A DNA stretch of 64,000 nucleotides from Microbacterium trichothecenolyticum (GTDB taxonomy: Bacteria > Actinomycetota > Actinomycetes > Actinomycetales > Microbacteriaceae): contig NZ_JYJA01000031.1 in the NCBI RefSeq assembly GCF_000956465.1, forward strand, positions 100,944 through 164,943, read 5' to 3'. The notes under the pieces are model-generated. The model worked only from the letters and a program-made list of their open reading frames with translations, did not search any database and had not been told where the DNA came from. Position numbers and translations under genes: made by a program. Of the stretch, positions 9,401 through 17,261 are shown piece after piece. Each line of letters opens with the position of its first letter. Position 1 is the stretch's first letter.

Positions 9401-9690
9401 AGGTCCGCCTCGGGATCCGACGGGCGAGAGCGCAGACCCTCGTCGTCGCAGCGGAAGACCGCGTACCCCGTGAGGTCGACCGGGCGATCCCCCGGATTCG
9501 CGAGTTCGAAGAACCCGGAAGCCGATCCCCGAACGCCTGCCGGCGAGACCTCGACGAGCGACACCGTGCCCGTCGACGCGACGATTCGGCGCGATTCCGC
9601 CGCACCGGCGGGAGAGCCGACCGAGGCCGCGATCCCGACGAGGAGAACGGATGCCGCAAGGATTGTGGTCACACGGTTCGTGGCGCGCAC
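6427..9690 (-). CDS. Secreted multidomain protein: three lamin-tail domains plus metallophosphoesterase
   Basis: A 1087-residue exported protein. The first 33 residues form a Sec signal peptide (hydrophobic TILAASVLLVGIAASVG, cleavage near AGA-AES). Three lamin-tail-like domains begin near residues 41, 198 and 370, each opening with a VxEIxxxG-type strand and containing ELxNxG...DLxGW-like motifs (FFELANPGDRPVDLTGY, FIELVNDGTAVVDLDGW, FVELANFGAREVDISGW). A calcineurin-like phosphoesterase domain spans about 740-1000 with all metal motifs: HITDTQYY, THTGDLIQNW, LPGNHDN, STHEH and SGHFHG. No transmembrane anchor is seen. Lamin-tail domains often accompany secreted nucleases and phosphoesterases, so an extracellular phosphate-releasing role is likely; the substrate is unknown. 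The GTG start is moderately supported. cutC lies 79 nt upstream on the same strand. Confidence 0.88.
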   Translation of the reverse strand: MRATNRVTTILAASVLLVGIAASVGSPAGAAESRRIVASTGTVSLVEVSPAGVRGSASGFFELANPGDRPVDLTGYAVFRCDDEGLRSRPSDPEADLGGVVLAAGERRAFPTPRLSERGYGLIVVAPSGGIADALAAYSDDPVRTTSECGGGVELPVTTAAALGESWQRAGSSDDGRWVRAVATAGEPNRLANAAAEPVRVSEIAAAGPAGRGDDFIELVNDGTAVVDLDGWRLYRCTATGAVPTEALQHVFGAGAALPPGERLVIGGPGFAEHADIRVETSLADLVHGALLVDADGRRVDGVGVSSREDTACQTGRDKLPSTLDYRTGQSWQRQADGGFAIASRTPGAPNAVRTVSASIAPAFGYDGPPGVAVSEIATDPELDGMPRRNFVELANFGAREVDISGWTLVACGADGFRRSDDLAVVASGTVLGPDDTWTAALQGTPAAGAADAAYPEPLELAGAGVWVQDAEGHRVDSVGIFHRNEMDDSVDVPSPCTKGLALSTFAVDRLRGETLQRTAFTGDDASDFVPAPESPGVVAPRRGLSADDVIRHALDDARSDAVDAATGDAAAGRAAAIAVAVAPADGDGTPLEVQAAHAGSWPSPLTSRTAPDEREVSTADPAARDDGYDLPYVRMRVRLPDEGGTVSWQGRSVGRAEVRLSVWVPAAATARRAGWRALDEAAGTATATDAAATAPIRLEGVVRGEEVVGGTVDLLVQVVPRTESAARDADGLADPADYDLALGHITDTQYYSEAYPEVYAGEVAWLAENAGARKLAFVTHTGDLIQNWVDPAQPEDRARREYEVASRLQGVLDANGIANSVLPGNHDNKRGVSNDLFNEYFGPERYRDQPWFGGSLTPDDNSANWSSFEAGGARFVMVSLPYAYDDREIAWAEEVIASHRDANIVISTHEHLTPATAEDDAERSTTSRWVSHGDRLWERVVAPNRNVVLVLSGHFHGLGAIVTENAGGIPGHTVLEALADYQEFRTPTGERATGFQRLLQVDLAAGVLAVDTFSVPLGATASHPYDYTQFVPDDGDAATPSNERPWRILAQGLQHRYTEGDDKFAVPLALQYAKAVVTDAVTLVRD

Positions 9691-9769
9691 GCCCTGACCG
9701 TGTCCCGGCGAGGTGAACCGTCGCGGGCCCCGCGGCGATCATCCGGTGTACGGCTGCGGGACGGTTGCC

Positions 9770-10486
9770 TCAGCCGGCCGCGGCGACGGCCTCCGCAACG
9801 ACGGCGGGGTCGGTGACGTCGTGCCCCGCCGAGCCGCCGCCGGGACCGGACGGAGCATCGCGGCCCGCGCGCCCTCGCGCCGACAGGTGCACCGCGTCGA
9901 CACCGGCCGCGAACAGTGCGGGGATGTCGGCCGGCAGCACGCCGCCGCCCGCCATGACCTCGACGCTTCCCGAGCGCGCCGCGAATGCGGCGAGCATGGC
10001 CACCCCGTCGATGGAGCGCGGAGCACCGCCCGAGGTGAGCACGCGGTCGACACCCTCGGCCACCAGCGCGTCGAAGACGGCCGCCGGATCGGCGGCGGCG
10101 TCGACGGCGCGGTGGAACACGAGCGTCGCCGGGCCCGCGGCATCCCGCCATCTGCGCAGTGCGTCGACGTCGAGGCCGCCCGCCGAGGTCAGTGCGCCGA
10201 CGACCACGCCGCCCGCGCCGCGCTCGACGCACGCGCGGATGTCGGCACACACCAGCGCGACCTCGTCGGGCTCGTAGACGAACCCGCCGCCGCGGGGGCG
10301 TACGAGCACGTTCACAGTCGCGGGGTCGACGGCCGCGAGCACGGCTTCGAGGGTGGCGAGCGACGGCGTCAGCCCGCCGAGGTCGAGGGCCTGGCACAGC
10401 TCGAGACGGGCGGCCCCGGCCGCGATCGCGGAGCGGGCCCCTGCGGGGTCTTGGACGGCGATCTCGACAGGGCGCGGAGCGGACAT
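9770..10486 (-). CDS. cutC: CutC family TIM-barrel protein (copy 1)
   Basis: A 238-residue CutC homologue. Family motifs are VEIAVQDPAGA at the first strand, RLELCQALDLGGLTPS, VLVRPRGGGFVY near residue 62, GALTSAGGLD, TLVFHRAVDA near 122, RVLTSGG and VMAGGGV. CutC is annotated as copper homeostasis, but that role is disputed and nothing here is copper-related. A second cutC is encoded at 17262-17981 with roughly two thirds identical residues by eye and the same length; each copy lies just upstream of a secreted phosphoesterase gene. The ATG is preceded at exactly 6 nt by TAGGCT, implying a leaderless transcript, and a strong hairpin insulates it from the 68-residue gene. Confidence 0.92.
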   Translation of the reverse strand: MSAPRPVEIAVQDPAGARSAIAAGAARLELCQALDLGGLTPSLATLEAVLAAVDPATVNVLVRPRGGGFVYEPDEVALVCADIRACVERGAGGVVVGALTSAGGLDVDALRRWRDAAGPATLVFHRAVDAAADPAAVFDALVAEGVDRVLTSGGAPRSIDGVAMLAAFAARSGSVEVMAGGGVLPADIPALFAAGVDAVHLSARGRAGRDAPSGPGGGSAGHDVTDPAVVAEAVAAAG

Positions 10487-10492
10487 GCCGTG

Positions 10493-10498
10493 AGCCTA
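10493..10498 (-). promoter_or_regulatory. -10 element of leaderless cutC (copy 1)
   Basis: TAGGCT on the minus strand, then 6 nt, then ATG. This puts transcription start on the A of the start codon and supports the chosen start. Confidence 0.55.
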
Positions 10499-10528
10499 GT
10501 CCGGCGGTGCGCCCCACCGCAGACACGG

Positions 10529-10562
10529 CGAGACCCGCCGCACTCCCGGGCGGCGGGTCTCG
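10529..10562. terminator. Strong hairpin between the 68-residue gene and cutC
   Basis: A perfect 12-bp stem, CGAGACCCGCCG with CGGCGGGTCTCG, around a 10-nt loop. It lies 7 nt after the stop of the 68-residue gene and should end that transcript. Confidence 0.75.
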
Positions 10563-10568
10563 ACGGAA

Positions 10569-10775
10569 TCAGGAGAATCGCAGCTGCCGCGGCCTCGTGA
10601 AGAGGTGCCGGAACCACAAGCCGATGCCTGTGGAGACGCGTGACGCCGGGCTTTCCGGCGTGATCGTCGCGCCACGATCGGCGATGCTGCGGAGAATCTC
10701 GTTCTCGCGATCCAGGGCGGCCGCCCGCTCGCGATCGAGCCGGTCGGCCGTGAAGGTCAGGGTGCTCCCGTCCAT
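10569..10775 (-). CDS. 68-residue protein divergent from the SARP-nSTAND regulator
   Basis: I do not recognise this protein. It is polar and soluble-looking, with a charged amphipathic helix in the first half (DRLDRERAAALDRENEILRS) and a basic tail containing GLWFRHLFTRPRQLRF. There is no signal peptide or membrane segment. The start is the second ATG (MDGSTL), because AAAGGAA sits 6 nt upstream; the ATG 15 nt earlier (10790) has no such site. It faces the large regulator across a 199-nt region with phased repeats, which makes it the obvious candidate target besides the regulator itself. Its single-gene transcript ends at a strong hairpin. Confidence 0.7.
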   Translation of the reverse strand: MDGSTLTFTADRLDRERAAALDRENEILRSIADRGATITPESPASRVSTGIGLWFRHLFTRPRQLRFS

Positions 10776-10880
10776 GGCCGTTCCTTTCATGATGCTCGCC
10801 CGGGTTGGCGAGGGTTGTGTGATGTGAGTCGCGGTCGCGGTGCGGTGATACGCCGGGCCGTGAACACAGCGTCGCGGCAT

Positions 10881-10935
10881 CCGGTATCGGAATCGTGCCC
10901 GCCCGGTACTGGTCCGGTACTGATCCGGAGCGGAT
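10881..10935. promoter_or_regulatory. 11-bp-phased direct repeats, candidate SARP operator
   Basis: CCGGTATCGGA (10881), CCGGTACTGGT (10903), CCGGTACTGAT (10914) and CCGGAGCGGAT (10925) lie in exact 11-bp register, with a degenerate unit at 10892. SARP-family regulators bind direct repeats spaced one helical turn apart, close to the -35 region. The array ends 4 bp before a TTGACG -35 box. Autoregulation is inferred. Confidence 0.7.
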
Positions 10936-10939
10936 GCCG

Positions 10940-10968
10940 TTGACGCTCGTATCGGCGGAGATCACACT
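10940..10968 (+). promoter_or_regulatory. Promoter of the SARP-nSTAND gene (leaderless)
   Basis: TTGACG (10940-10945), a 17-bp spacer and CACACT (10963-10968), then 6 nt to the ATG. Transcription would start on the A of the start codon. Confidence 0.6.
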
Positions 10969-10974
10969 GCAACC

Positions 10975-13900
10975 ATGGCCATCAGGGTCCTGGGGCCGCT
11001 CGACACGGGGACAGAGCAGACCCTGAGCCCGCGGGAGCGGGTTGTGCTCGCCGCACTCATCGTGCGAGCGGGACGGACTGTCGCGCCGGGCGATCTCGCG
11101 CAGGCGTGCTGGGGCGAGGACCCGCCGCGCACGTGGCCGCAGCAGGTCAAGACCTGCGTCGCGCGCATCCGGGCCGGGCTCGGAAGCGCCGCCATCGTGA
11201 CGCGGGGCTCCGAGTACAGCCTCGGCATCGACCCGGCCACGATCGATGCATTCGAATTCGAGCGCCTCGTCTCGAGCGCTCGGCAGCATGCGCTGCACGA
11301 CGAGCACGATCGCGCGGTCGATGCGTACCGGCGGGCGCTCGAACTGTGGCGCGGCGAGCCCTACGCCGAACTCGCGGACTGGGAGCCTGCGGCGGTGGAG
11401 GCCGAGCGCCTCATCGAGATCCGCGACAGCGCCCAGGAGGAGCTGCTCGAAGCACGACTGGCGGAAGGCGAGCATCGCGCCGTCATCGCCGACGCGGAGC
11501 GCCTCGTGCGCGCGGCACCGCTTCGCGAGGATCGCTGGGCGATCCTCGCGATCGCGAACTACCGCGCCGGCCGGCAGGCGGAGGCGCTCGCGACCGTCCG
11601 CGCTGCGCGCGTCCGGCTCGCGGAGGAACTCGGCATCGACATCGGTCCGCGCCTGGGCGAACTCGAATCGTCGATGCTGCAGCAGGATCCCGCGCTCATG
11701 CTCGTCAAGACGCAGCATCGCGTCAGCGATTCGTGCCCATACCGCGGCCTTGCGGCCTACTCGATCGTCGACGCGGACGAGTTCTTCGGACGGGAGGGCG
11801 ATATCGACACCCTCCTGCAGCGCGTGCGCCCGGGGACGCTGACCGCCGTGGTCGGCGCGTCCGGATCGGGGAAGTCGTCCCTCGTGTTCGCCGGTCTCCT
11901 CCCGCACGCGTCGGAAGGCCGTCGGGTCGCCGTCGTCACTGCGGGGCGCGAGGCCGCCGCCCACCTGCGGGCGCGCATCGAGCAGCGCGGCGCCGACGAC
12001 ATCGTGGTCGTCGACCAATCGGAAGCGCTTTTCCAGCTCCCCGAGCAGGAGCGGGAGGAACTGTGCACGCTGGTCGCCGGCGTCCTCGCAGCCGGGTCGG
12101 CGGTCGTCTTGACTCTTCGCAGCGACTTCCTCGACAGGGCGACGGGGCTGCCTCATATCGGCACGCTCATCGGCCGCGGGGTCTATGCCATCGGGCCGTT
12201 GAGTCTCGCCGGACTCCGCGAGGCGATCGAGTACCCCGCGACGCGCGCGGGTCTCCGCCTCGAACCGGGACTGGTCGAGCTGGTCGTGAGGGATGCCGAC
12301 GACCGGCGCAGCACGCTGCCCCATGTCTCGCACGCCCTGGTCGAGACCTGGATCCGGCGCGAGGGAGCCACGCTCACCGTCGCCGGATATGAGGCATCCG
12401 GGGGGATCGTCGGCGCCATCGCACAGTCGGCCGAGAGCCTTTACCGGTCGCTCGACGACGAGGATGCGGGTGCCTGCCGATCCCTCATGCTGCGCCTCGT
12501 TCACCGCGGAGTCGACGGCGCGTCGGTGCGCCGCACCGCTCAGCTGGCACCGCTCGTCGCGGATCCGGCTCGCCGCAGGGTGCTCGATCGCCTCGTGACC
12601 GCGCGTCTGCTCGCGACCGACGGCGACGAGGTCTCTGTCGCCCACGAAGCCGTGGCCACGGCGTGGCCTCGTCTGGACGGTTGGCTGGAGGAGGATGCCG
12701 AGGGTGCGCGCCTCGTCGCGACGGTGGCGACCGCTGCCGAGCTGTGGAGCGGCGCCGGCAGGCGGGACGAGGATCTGCTCCGCGGAGCCCGGTTGCATGC
12801 CGCGCTGGACTGGCGGGACGAGGCACAGCCCGATCTCACCGCAGTGGAGCGAGAGCTGCTCGACGCGTCGGCCGAGCGCGAGCAGGACGAGGTGCGCGAG
12901 CTCGGCGAGCGGGCGGCCCGCGAGAAGCGGAGCAACCGACGTCTCCGATGGGCTGTCGGCGGCGCCGGAGTGCTGCTCGTGGCTGCCATCGTCGGTGGCA
13001 GCCTCGCAGCGATCCGAGGCGGCGAAGCGCAGGTCGCCGCAGAGAACGCGAGCGTCGAGGCGCTCGTGGCGACTTCGCTCTCGCTGCTCGATCAGGATCG
13101 GGAGGCGGCCGCGCTCCTCGCTGCGGAGGCATACCGCAGGTGGCCCGAAGATCCGCGGACGCGATCCGCGCTCTGGGGTGTCATGACGAACTCGGGAGGA
13201 GTCGTCGCCGTTCACCACGGAGGCGACGCGTCCGTTCCTTGGCTGGATGTCGTTCCGGGCACGGACACCGCGGTTCGGGTGTCGGTGGCGCCGGCCGATC
13301 CGACAGCGTCCATCGTAGACATCGTGGATGTCGCGACCGGCGAGTCCCTGCGCGTGCTGGACACCGCTCTGCCGGCGGCCGAGGGCGCATCGGAGCGCAG
13401 CGTCTCGGTGAGCCCGGATGGATCCGTCGCGGCGATCAGCGTGTTCGTCCATCCCGACCCGCCGGCCGACGATACGTGCTGCTGGACGCACCTGTCGGTG
13501 ATCGATCTCGCGACAGGAGGATCTCGGCCCGAAATCGACGTCGTTCACGCAATACTGACCACTGGCGCGGCATGGGATGCGGCGAGCCGGAACTTCTTCA
13601 TGGCCGACGCGAACACGGCCGACCTGATCTCGGTCGACGCGACATCGGGTGTGGTGCGGGCCTCGAGCGGCTGGGCATCCTCCGCGCAGCAACCCCTGAA
13701 TCAGGTGCAGTTCTACGCAGCCCCGGCCGTGATCGACGACCGCCTCGTCGCCGTCGGCGCCGGCCACGAGATCCGGATGTACGACCAGCACTCGCTCGCG
13801 CTCACGCGCACGATCCCCTTCGACGACGACCGATCCAGCGAGGCGCTCATCACCGACGGCCGGGGTGGCCTCGTGGCCGCGGGGTGGGACGGCACTGTCC

Positions 13901-15213
13901 GCATCGCCCCCGACGGCACCGTGGCGTGGCGTCGCTACGGGGACGCGACCGCGACCTGCGTGGCTCTGCACCTTGCGTCCGCCGACACGATCGCGTGCGG
14001 ATCCTACGGAGGGCTGTCGCTGCTCGATCTCGACACCGGCGAGCCGACAGGGGCGGGGGCACCGCTCCAGTACAACCGCAAGGCGTTCTTCGACACCATC
14101 GACGACGAGTCGCTGCTCGCGTTCCCCACGGTCCCCGCGGTCTGGCTGCGCTGGCGGATCGACGGCGGCGGCGCGGGAGCGGACGTCGTCGCGAAAGGAC
14201 GCGAACTTCTCGAAGGACCCGAGGCGGGAGGCTCTCTCGTCGTCACCCAGCCGTCGGGCGGCGGTTCCATGCAGCTGTGGGACATCGACCGCGACGTCCC
14301 CGTCGGGAAGGAGTCGGCGCGGATCATCCCGCTCGGCAGCGGTGTGGTCGCGCGCTTCGCCGAGTACGAGCCGGGTCCCCTGTTCGCCCGGTATGAGCCC
14401 CGGTGGGGTCGGCCGACGCTCGAGCGCGTGTCGACGGAAGAAGAGATCCCGCTGCGCATACCGGACCTGCCGGACTCGGTGACCCTCTTCCCGGGCGGCT
14501 GGGCGACTCCCGCCTTCGCCGCGTGGCCCGAGGGCGTCGTCGCCTTCGATCCTTCGACGGGCCGGGCCCTCGGCCCCATCGTCACGCCTCCAGAGGGCCG
14601 CTTCGCGACGGTGACATCGGTGAGCGAGACGCCCGACTCCACGCTGGCGGTGATCACCTGGTGGAATGAGGAGCGAGCAGCCTCCGAGACCGGCGTCTTC
14701 GACTTCACGACCGGCGAGCTCCTCGCACGCGGTCTCTTCGGTCTGGAAGGAAGCCTCGCCGTCGACGATGACCGCATGATCGGCGTGGCGGCCGACGACG
14801 CGCGGATCTACGACCTTCGCACACTCGAGCCGCTGGTGGCCCTCCCCCGAGCGGCGGGAGGCGGCAATCGGATCGGGGTCAGCGCCGACGGTCGCACGCT
14901 GCTGAACGTCGGATACAACAACACGCTCACGCTCTACGATCTGGCGGGAAACGTGGCCCTCGCAGCCCCTCTCGACGGCCGTGCGGACGCGACCCGCATC
15001 TCCGGCGGGTTCCTCACGGCGGACGGCCAGACTCTGATGGAGGCTCTGCCGAACGGCATCCGGATCTGGGATCTGCGCGCCAGGCAGCAGGCGACTCAGG
15101 CGTGCGCGCTGGCCGGGCGAGAGCTCACCGCGGACGAATGGTCGACATACTTCGCGGGCGAGGAGCAGGTGAAGACGTGCACCGCGCTGGTCTCAGCCGC
15201 CGCCACCGACTGA
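10975..15213 (+). CDS. Membrane-anchored SARP-nSTAND regulator with C-terminal propeller-like domain
   Basis: A 1412-residue protein. Residues 1-90 are a winged-helix DNA-binding domain starting MAIRVLGPL, as in SARP regulators; 95-240 form a bacterial transcriptional activation (BTAD) helical repeat region. From about 255 an nSTAND-type NTPase follows, with FFGREGDIDTLL before the Walker A GASGSGKSS near 293 and a Walker B-like DIVVVDQSE near 343. A single hydrophobic helix near 657-680 (VLLVAAIVGGSLAA) divides the protein. The remaining 730 residues are beta-rich repeats resembling WD/propeller blades, ending in a Cys-containing AC-x5-LT-x2-EW-x2-YF...TC motif common in such proteins. Topology puts DNA-binding and NTPase domains inside and the propeller outside, so it could sense an external ligand directly. 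Phased repeats upstream suggest autoregulation. The ligand and target genes are unknown. Confidence 0.88.
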   Translation: MAIRVLGPLDTGTEQTLSPRERVVLAALIVRAGRTVAPGDLAQACWGEDPPRTWPQQVKTCVARIRAGLGSAAIVTRGSEYSLGIDPATIDAFEFERLVSSARQHALHDEHDRAVDAYRRALELWRGEPYAELADWEPAAVEAERLIEIRDSAQEELLEARLAEGEHRAVIADAERLVRAAPLREDRWAILAIANYRAGRQAEALATVRAARVRLAEELGIDIGPRLGELESSMLQQDPALMLVKTQHRVSDSCPYRGLAAYSIVDADEFFGREGDIDTLLQRVRPGTLTAVVGASGSGKSSLVFAGLLPHASEGRRVAVVTAGREAAAHLRARIEQRGADDIVVVDQSEALFQLPEQEREELCTLVAGVLAAGSAVVLTLRSDFLDRATGLPHIGTLIGRGVYAIGPLSLAGLREAIEYPATRAGLRLEPGLVELVVRDADDRRSTLPHVSHALVETWIRREGATLTVAGYEASGGIVGAIAQSAESLYRSLDDEDAGACRSLMLRLVHRGVDGASVRRTAQLAPLVADPARRRVLDRLVTARLLATDGDEVSVAHEAVATAWPRLDGWLEEDAEGARLVATVATAAELWSGAGRRDEDLLRGARLHAALDWRDEAQPDLTAVERELLDASAEREQDEVRELGERAAREKRSNRRLRWAVGGAGVLLVAAIVGGSLAAIRGGEAQVAAENASVEALVATSLSLLDQDREAAALLAAEAYRRWPEDPRTRSALWGVMTNSGGVVAVHHGGDASVPWLDVVPGTDTAVRVSVAPADPTASIVDIVDVATGESLRVLDTALPAAEGASERSVSVSPDGSVAAISVFVHPDPPADDTCCWTHLSVIDLATGGSRPEIDVVHAILTTGAAWDAASRNFFMADANTADLISVDATSGVVRASSGWASSAQQPLNQVQFYAAPAVIDDRLVAVGAGHEIRMYDQHSLALTRTIPFDDDRSSEALITDGRGGLVAAGWDGTVRIAPDGTVAWRRYGDATATCVALHLASADTIACGSYGGLSLLDLDTGEPTGAGAPLQYNRKAFFDTIDDESLLAFPTVPAVWLRWRIDGGGAGADVVAKGRELLEGPEAGGSLVVTQPSGGGSMQLWDIDRDVPVGKESARIIPLGSGVVARFAEYEPGPLFARYEPRWGRPTLERVSTEEEIPLRIPDLPDSVTLFPGGWATPAFAAWPEGVVAFDPSTGRALGPIVTPPEGRFATVTSVSETPDSTLAVITWWNEERAASETGVFDFTTGELLARGLFGLEGSLAVDDDRMIGVAADDARIYDLRTLEPLVALPRAAGGGNRIGVSADGRTLLNVGYNNTLTLYDLAGNVALAAPLDGRADATRISGGFLTADGQTLMEALPNGIRIWDLRARQQATQACALAGRELTADEWSTYFAGEEQVKTCTALVSAAATD

Positions 15214-15283
15214 GACCGGCTTGCGGACCGCGGCTCCCGATCCGCGCTGACGTCCTGACGGGGAGACCCCGAGGGTGCGGTGA

Positions 15284-15313
15284 GGGCCCGGCACTCCGGA
15301 GGTTGCCGGGCCC
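15284..15313. terminator. Bidirectional terminator between convergent genes
   Basis: GGGCCCGGCA and TGCCGGGCCC form a perfect 10-bp stem around a 10-nt loop, between the end of the SARP-nSTAND gene and the end of the 5'-nucleotidase gene. Confidence 0.7.
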
Positions 15314-15325
15314 CGGCGGCGGGCG

Positions 15326-17161
15326 TCAGAACACCGGCGTGCCGGCGCGGACCAGCCGCCAGTTCTCGACGTGGAAGTCGGCGGAGTCGATCACCCCGGT
15401 GGCGGAGGCGTACGCGACGATCGCCTCGCGGATCGCGACCTGCGCGTTGTAGACCACGGGCGCCGTTGCGACGTGCGGGAACCCGCCGCCACCTGACTGC
15501 CGGTAGTTGTTGATCGCCACGACGAACCGCTGGTCCGCCGCGACCGGCGCGCCGCCGAAAGCGAGGTTCACGATGCGCGAACCCTGCGGCTGCGAGATGT
15601 CGATGTCATATGTGACGCCCGAGAACTGGTCGAAGTTGTAGTCGGGGGTGCCGAGCGCATTGGTCCAGGTCGCAGGCGCGACCGGAGCGTCGGGTGGGAC
15701 CTGCTGGAAGTACTTGGCCGAGTACTCGAGGTAGTCCTTGATCTGGGCGCCCGTGATCACCGACCCGAGCAGCGTGTTGTCGTAGATGTACAGCCCCGCG
15801 ACGTCCTTGATCGTGACCTGCCCGGCCGGGAACGTCGCGGCGCGGTTGAACGGCGCCGCGAGCGAGATGATCGGCAGGGATGCCTCGGGGGTGCCGACGA
15901 TCGCCTTCGACACGGTGTCGATCTGCACGTGGTGGACGTAGTCGAGGATCGCGGTGTCCTTCCAGCACGACTCGGCGGCGGAGAGCACCTCCGTCGACGT
16001 CGCGACCGGAGTGTTGACGTACGCCACGACGGCTTCGTGCTGCGCTTTCACGACCTGCACGAACGCGGGGTCGTCGGCGACCGTGTTGGTGTTGCACGTG
16101 AGCGACTTCGCTCCCGTGACGACCCACTTGCCGCGCTCCATCGTCAGCGTGAGGTCGAACACGCTGAGTCGCTGGCCCCAGTTCTTCGGCTCGCTCATCA
16201 CCACCTGCTTGCCGGTGACCTTGTTCGTCACGAACCGCTGCGGGACGTCCTGGTGGGCGTGGCCGAAGAGGATCGCATCGATGCCGGGCACCTGCTCCGC
16301 GAGCAGCGCCGACGCGTTCTCGACCGGGATGTCGCTGCCGTACGACGACAGGCCGCTGTCGCCGGCGTGGACGCTCACCACGACGACGTCGACGCCTTCC
16401 GCGCGCATGACCGGCACCCAGCGGGCTGCCGTCTCGACGACGTCCAGCACCTCGATGCGGCCGCTCACGTTCGCCTTGTCCCAGATGACGACGCCGGGGT
16501 TGGTGAGGCCGAGCACGCCCACGCGGATCGGCTTGTAGCCGGGGATGTGCATCTTCTTGACGACATACGGCCGGAACGCCGGGTCGGTCGTGCCTGCGTG
16601 CACGGCGTTCGCGGCCAGGGCGGGGGCATCCAGCTGTGAGATCCAGTTGCCGAGGAAGTCGAGGCCGTAGTTGAACTCGTGGTTGCCGAGCGCCACCGCG
16701 TCGTAGCCGATCGCGTTGAACGCGGCCGCCATCGGGTGCACCGCGCCCGACGCGGTGACCGGATCGACGGTCGCGTAGTAGAAGCCCAGCGGTGACCCCT
16801 GGATCGTGTCGCCGGCGTCGAACAGCAGCGTCCGGCCGCGCCCGCGATCGGCGCGGATCTGGTTCACCAGGCTCGACACGCGGGCGAGCCCGATCGTGTT
16901 GCCCGCGCTGTCGCTGTAGGCGGCGTCCTTGTAGTAGTCCCAGTTGAGCGCGTTGGCGTGGATGTCGGATGTGCCCATGACGGTGATGGTCACGGACTTC
17001 CCCCCGGGTGCGGCCAACGCCTGCGGCGACTGCACCCAGCCGGCCGCGGCGAGCACGCTCGCCGCGGAGACGCCGACGAGGAAGTTGCGTCGACTCAGAC
17101 CCGAGTGGGGCGGGTTCTCCGCCGTGGTCCCGAGGTCGTGGTCGGATGCGCGATCAGGCAT
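15326..17161 (-). CDS. Tat-exported bifunctional metallophosphatase/5'-nucleotidase
   Basis: A 611-residue UshA-type enzyme expected to hydrolyse extracellular nucleotides, supplying nucleosides and phosphate. The N-terminus carries a twin-arginine signal (SRRNFLVGVSAASVLAAAG), so it should be exported folded. The metallophosphoesterase domain has TSDIHANAL, FDAGDTIQGSPL, ALGNHEFNYG, VSVHAGDSG and LFGHAHQDVP; the C-terminal half matches the 5'-nucleotidase substrate-binding domain. The start chosen is MPDRAS, with GGGAGA 5-6 nt upstream, rather than the ATG 12 nt earlier or the open frame to 17239. Downstream of the second cutC on the same strand. No lipobox or wall anchor is seen. Confidence 0.93.
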   Translation of the reverse strand: MPDRASDHDLGTTAENPPHSGLSRRNFLVGVSAASVLAAAGWVQSPQALAAPGGKSVTITVMGTSDIHANALNWDYYKDAAYSDSAGNTIGLARVSSLVNQIRADRGRGRTLLFDAGDTIQGSPLGFYYATVDPVTASGAVHPMAAAFNAIGYDAVALGNHEFNYGLDFLGNWISQLDAPALAANAVHAGTTDPAFRPYVVKKMHIPGYKPIRVGVLGLTNPGVVIWDKANVSGRIEVLDVVETAARWVPVMRAEGVDVVVVSVHAGDSGLSSYGSDIPVENASALLAEQVPGIDAILFGHAHQDVPQRFVTNKVTGKQVVMSEPKNWGQRLSVFDLTLTMERGKWVVTGAKSLTCNTNTVADDPAFVQVVKAQHEAVVAYVNTPVATSTEVLSAAESCWKDTAILDYVHHVQIDTVSKAIVGTPEASLPIISLAAPFNRAATFPAGQVTIKDVAGLYIYDNTLLGSVITGAQIKDYLEYSAKYFQQVPPDAPVAPATWTNALGTPDYNFDQFSGVTYDIDISQPQGSRIVNLAFGGAPVAADQRFVVAINNYRQSGGGGFPHVATAPVVYNAQVAIREAIVAYASATGVIDSADFHVENWRLVRAGTPVF

Positions 17162-17261
17162 GTTTTCTCCCATGGCGAGGATCGAACCACGCTCGCGTGC
17201 GCGCCGACAAGAGTCCGCGGATGAGGAAACTCTCAGCAATCGCTCCGACCAGCAGCGGTGC

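Noticed and set aside
4882..9816. A 1644-codon open frame on the plus strand
   Set aside because: It is antisense to the two membrane-protein genes, the peptidoglycan-binding-repeat gene and the phosphoesterase gene, all with clear domains. The translation is Arg/Gly/Asp-rich with no fold, a usual effect of high GC.
10776..10790. An earlier ATG (10790) for the 68-residue gene
   Set aside because: The AAAGGAA ribosome site lies between the two ATGs and fits only the downstream one.
10369..13971. A 1200-codon open frame on the minus strand under the SARP-nSTAND gene
   Set aside because: No recognisable domain; the plus-strand frame has continuous conserved domains and a good promoter.
10975..15213. 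The nSTAND protein as an anti-phage defence gene
   Set aside because: The N-terminal SARP/BTAD part, the membrane helix and the absence of an effector or nuclease domain argue for a regulator. No other defence gene lies nearby.
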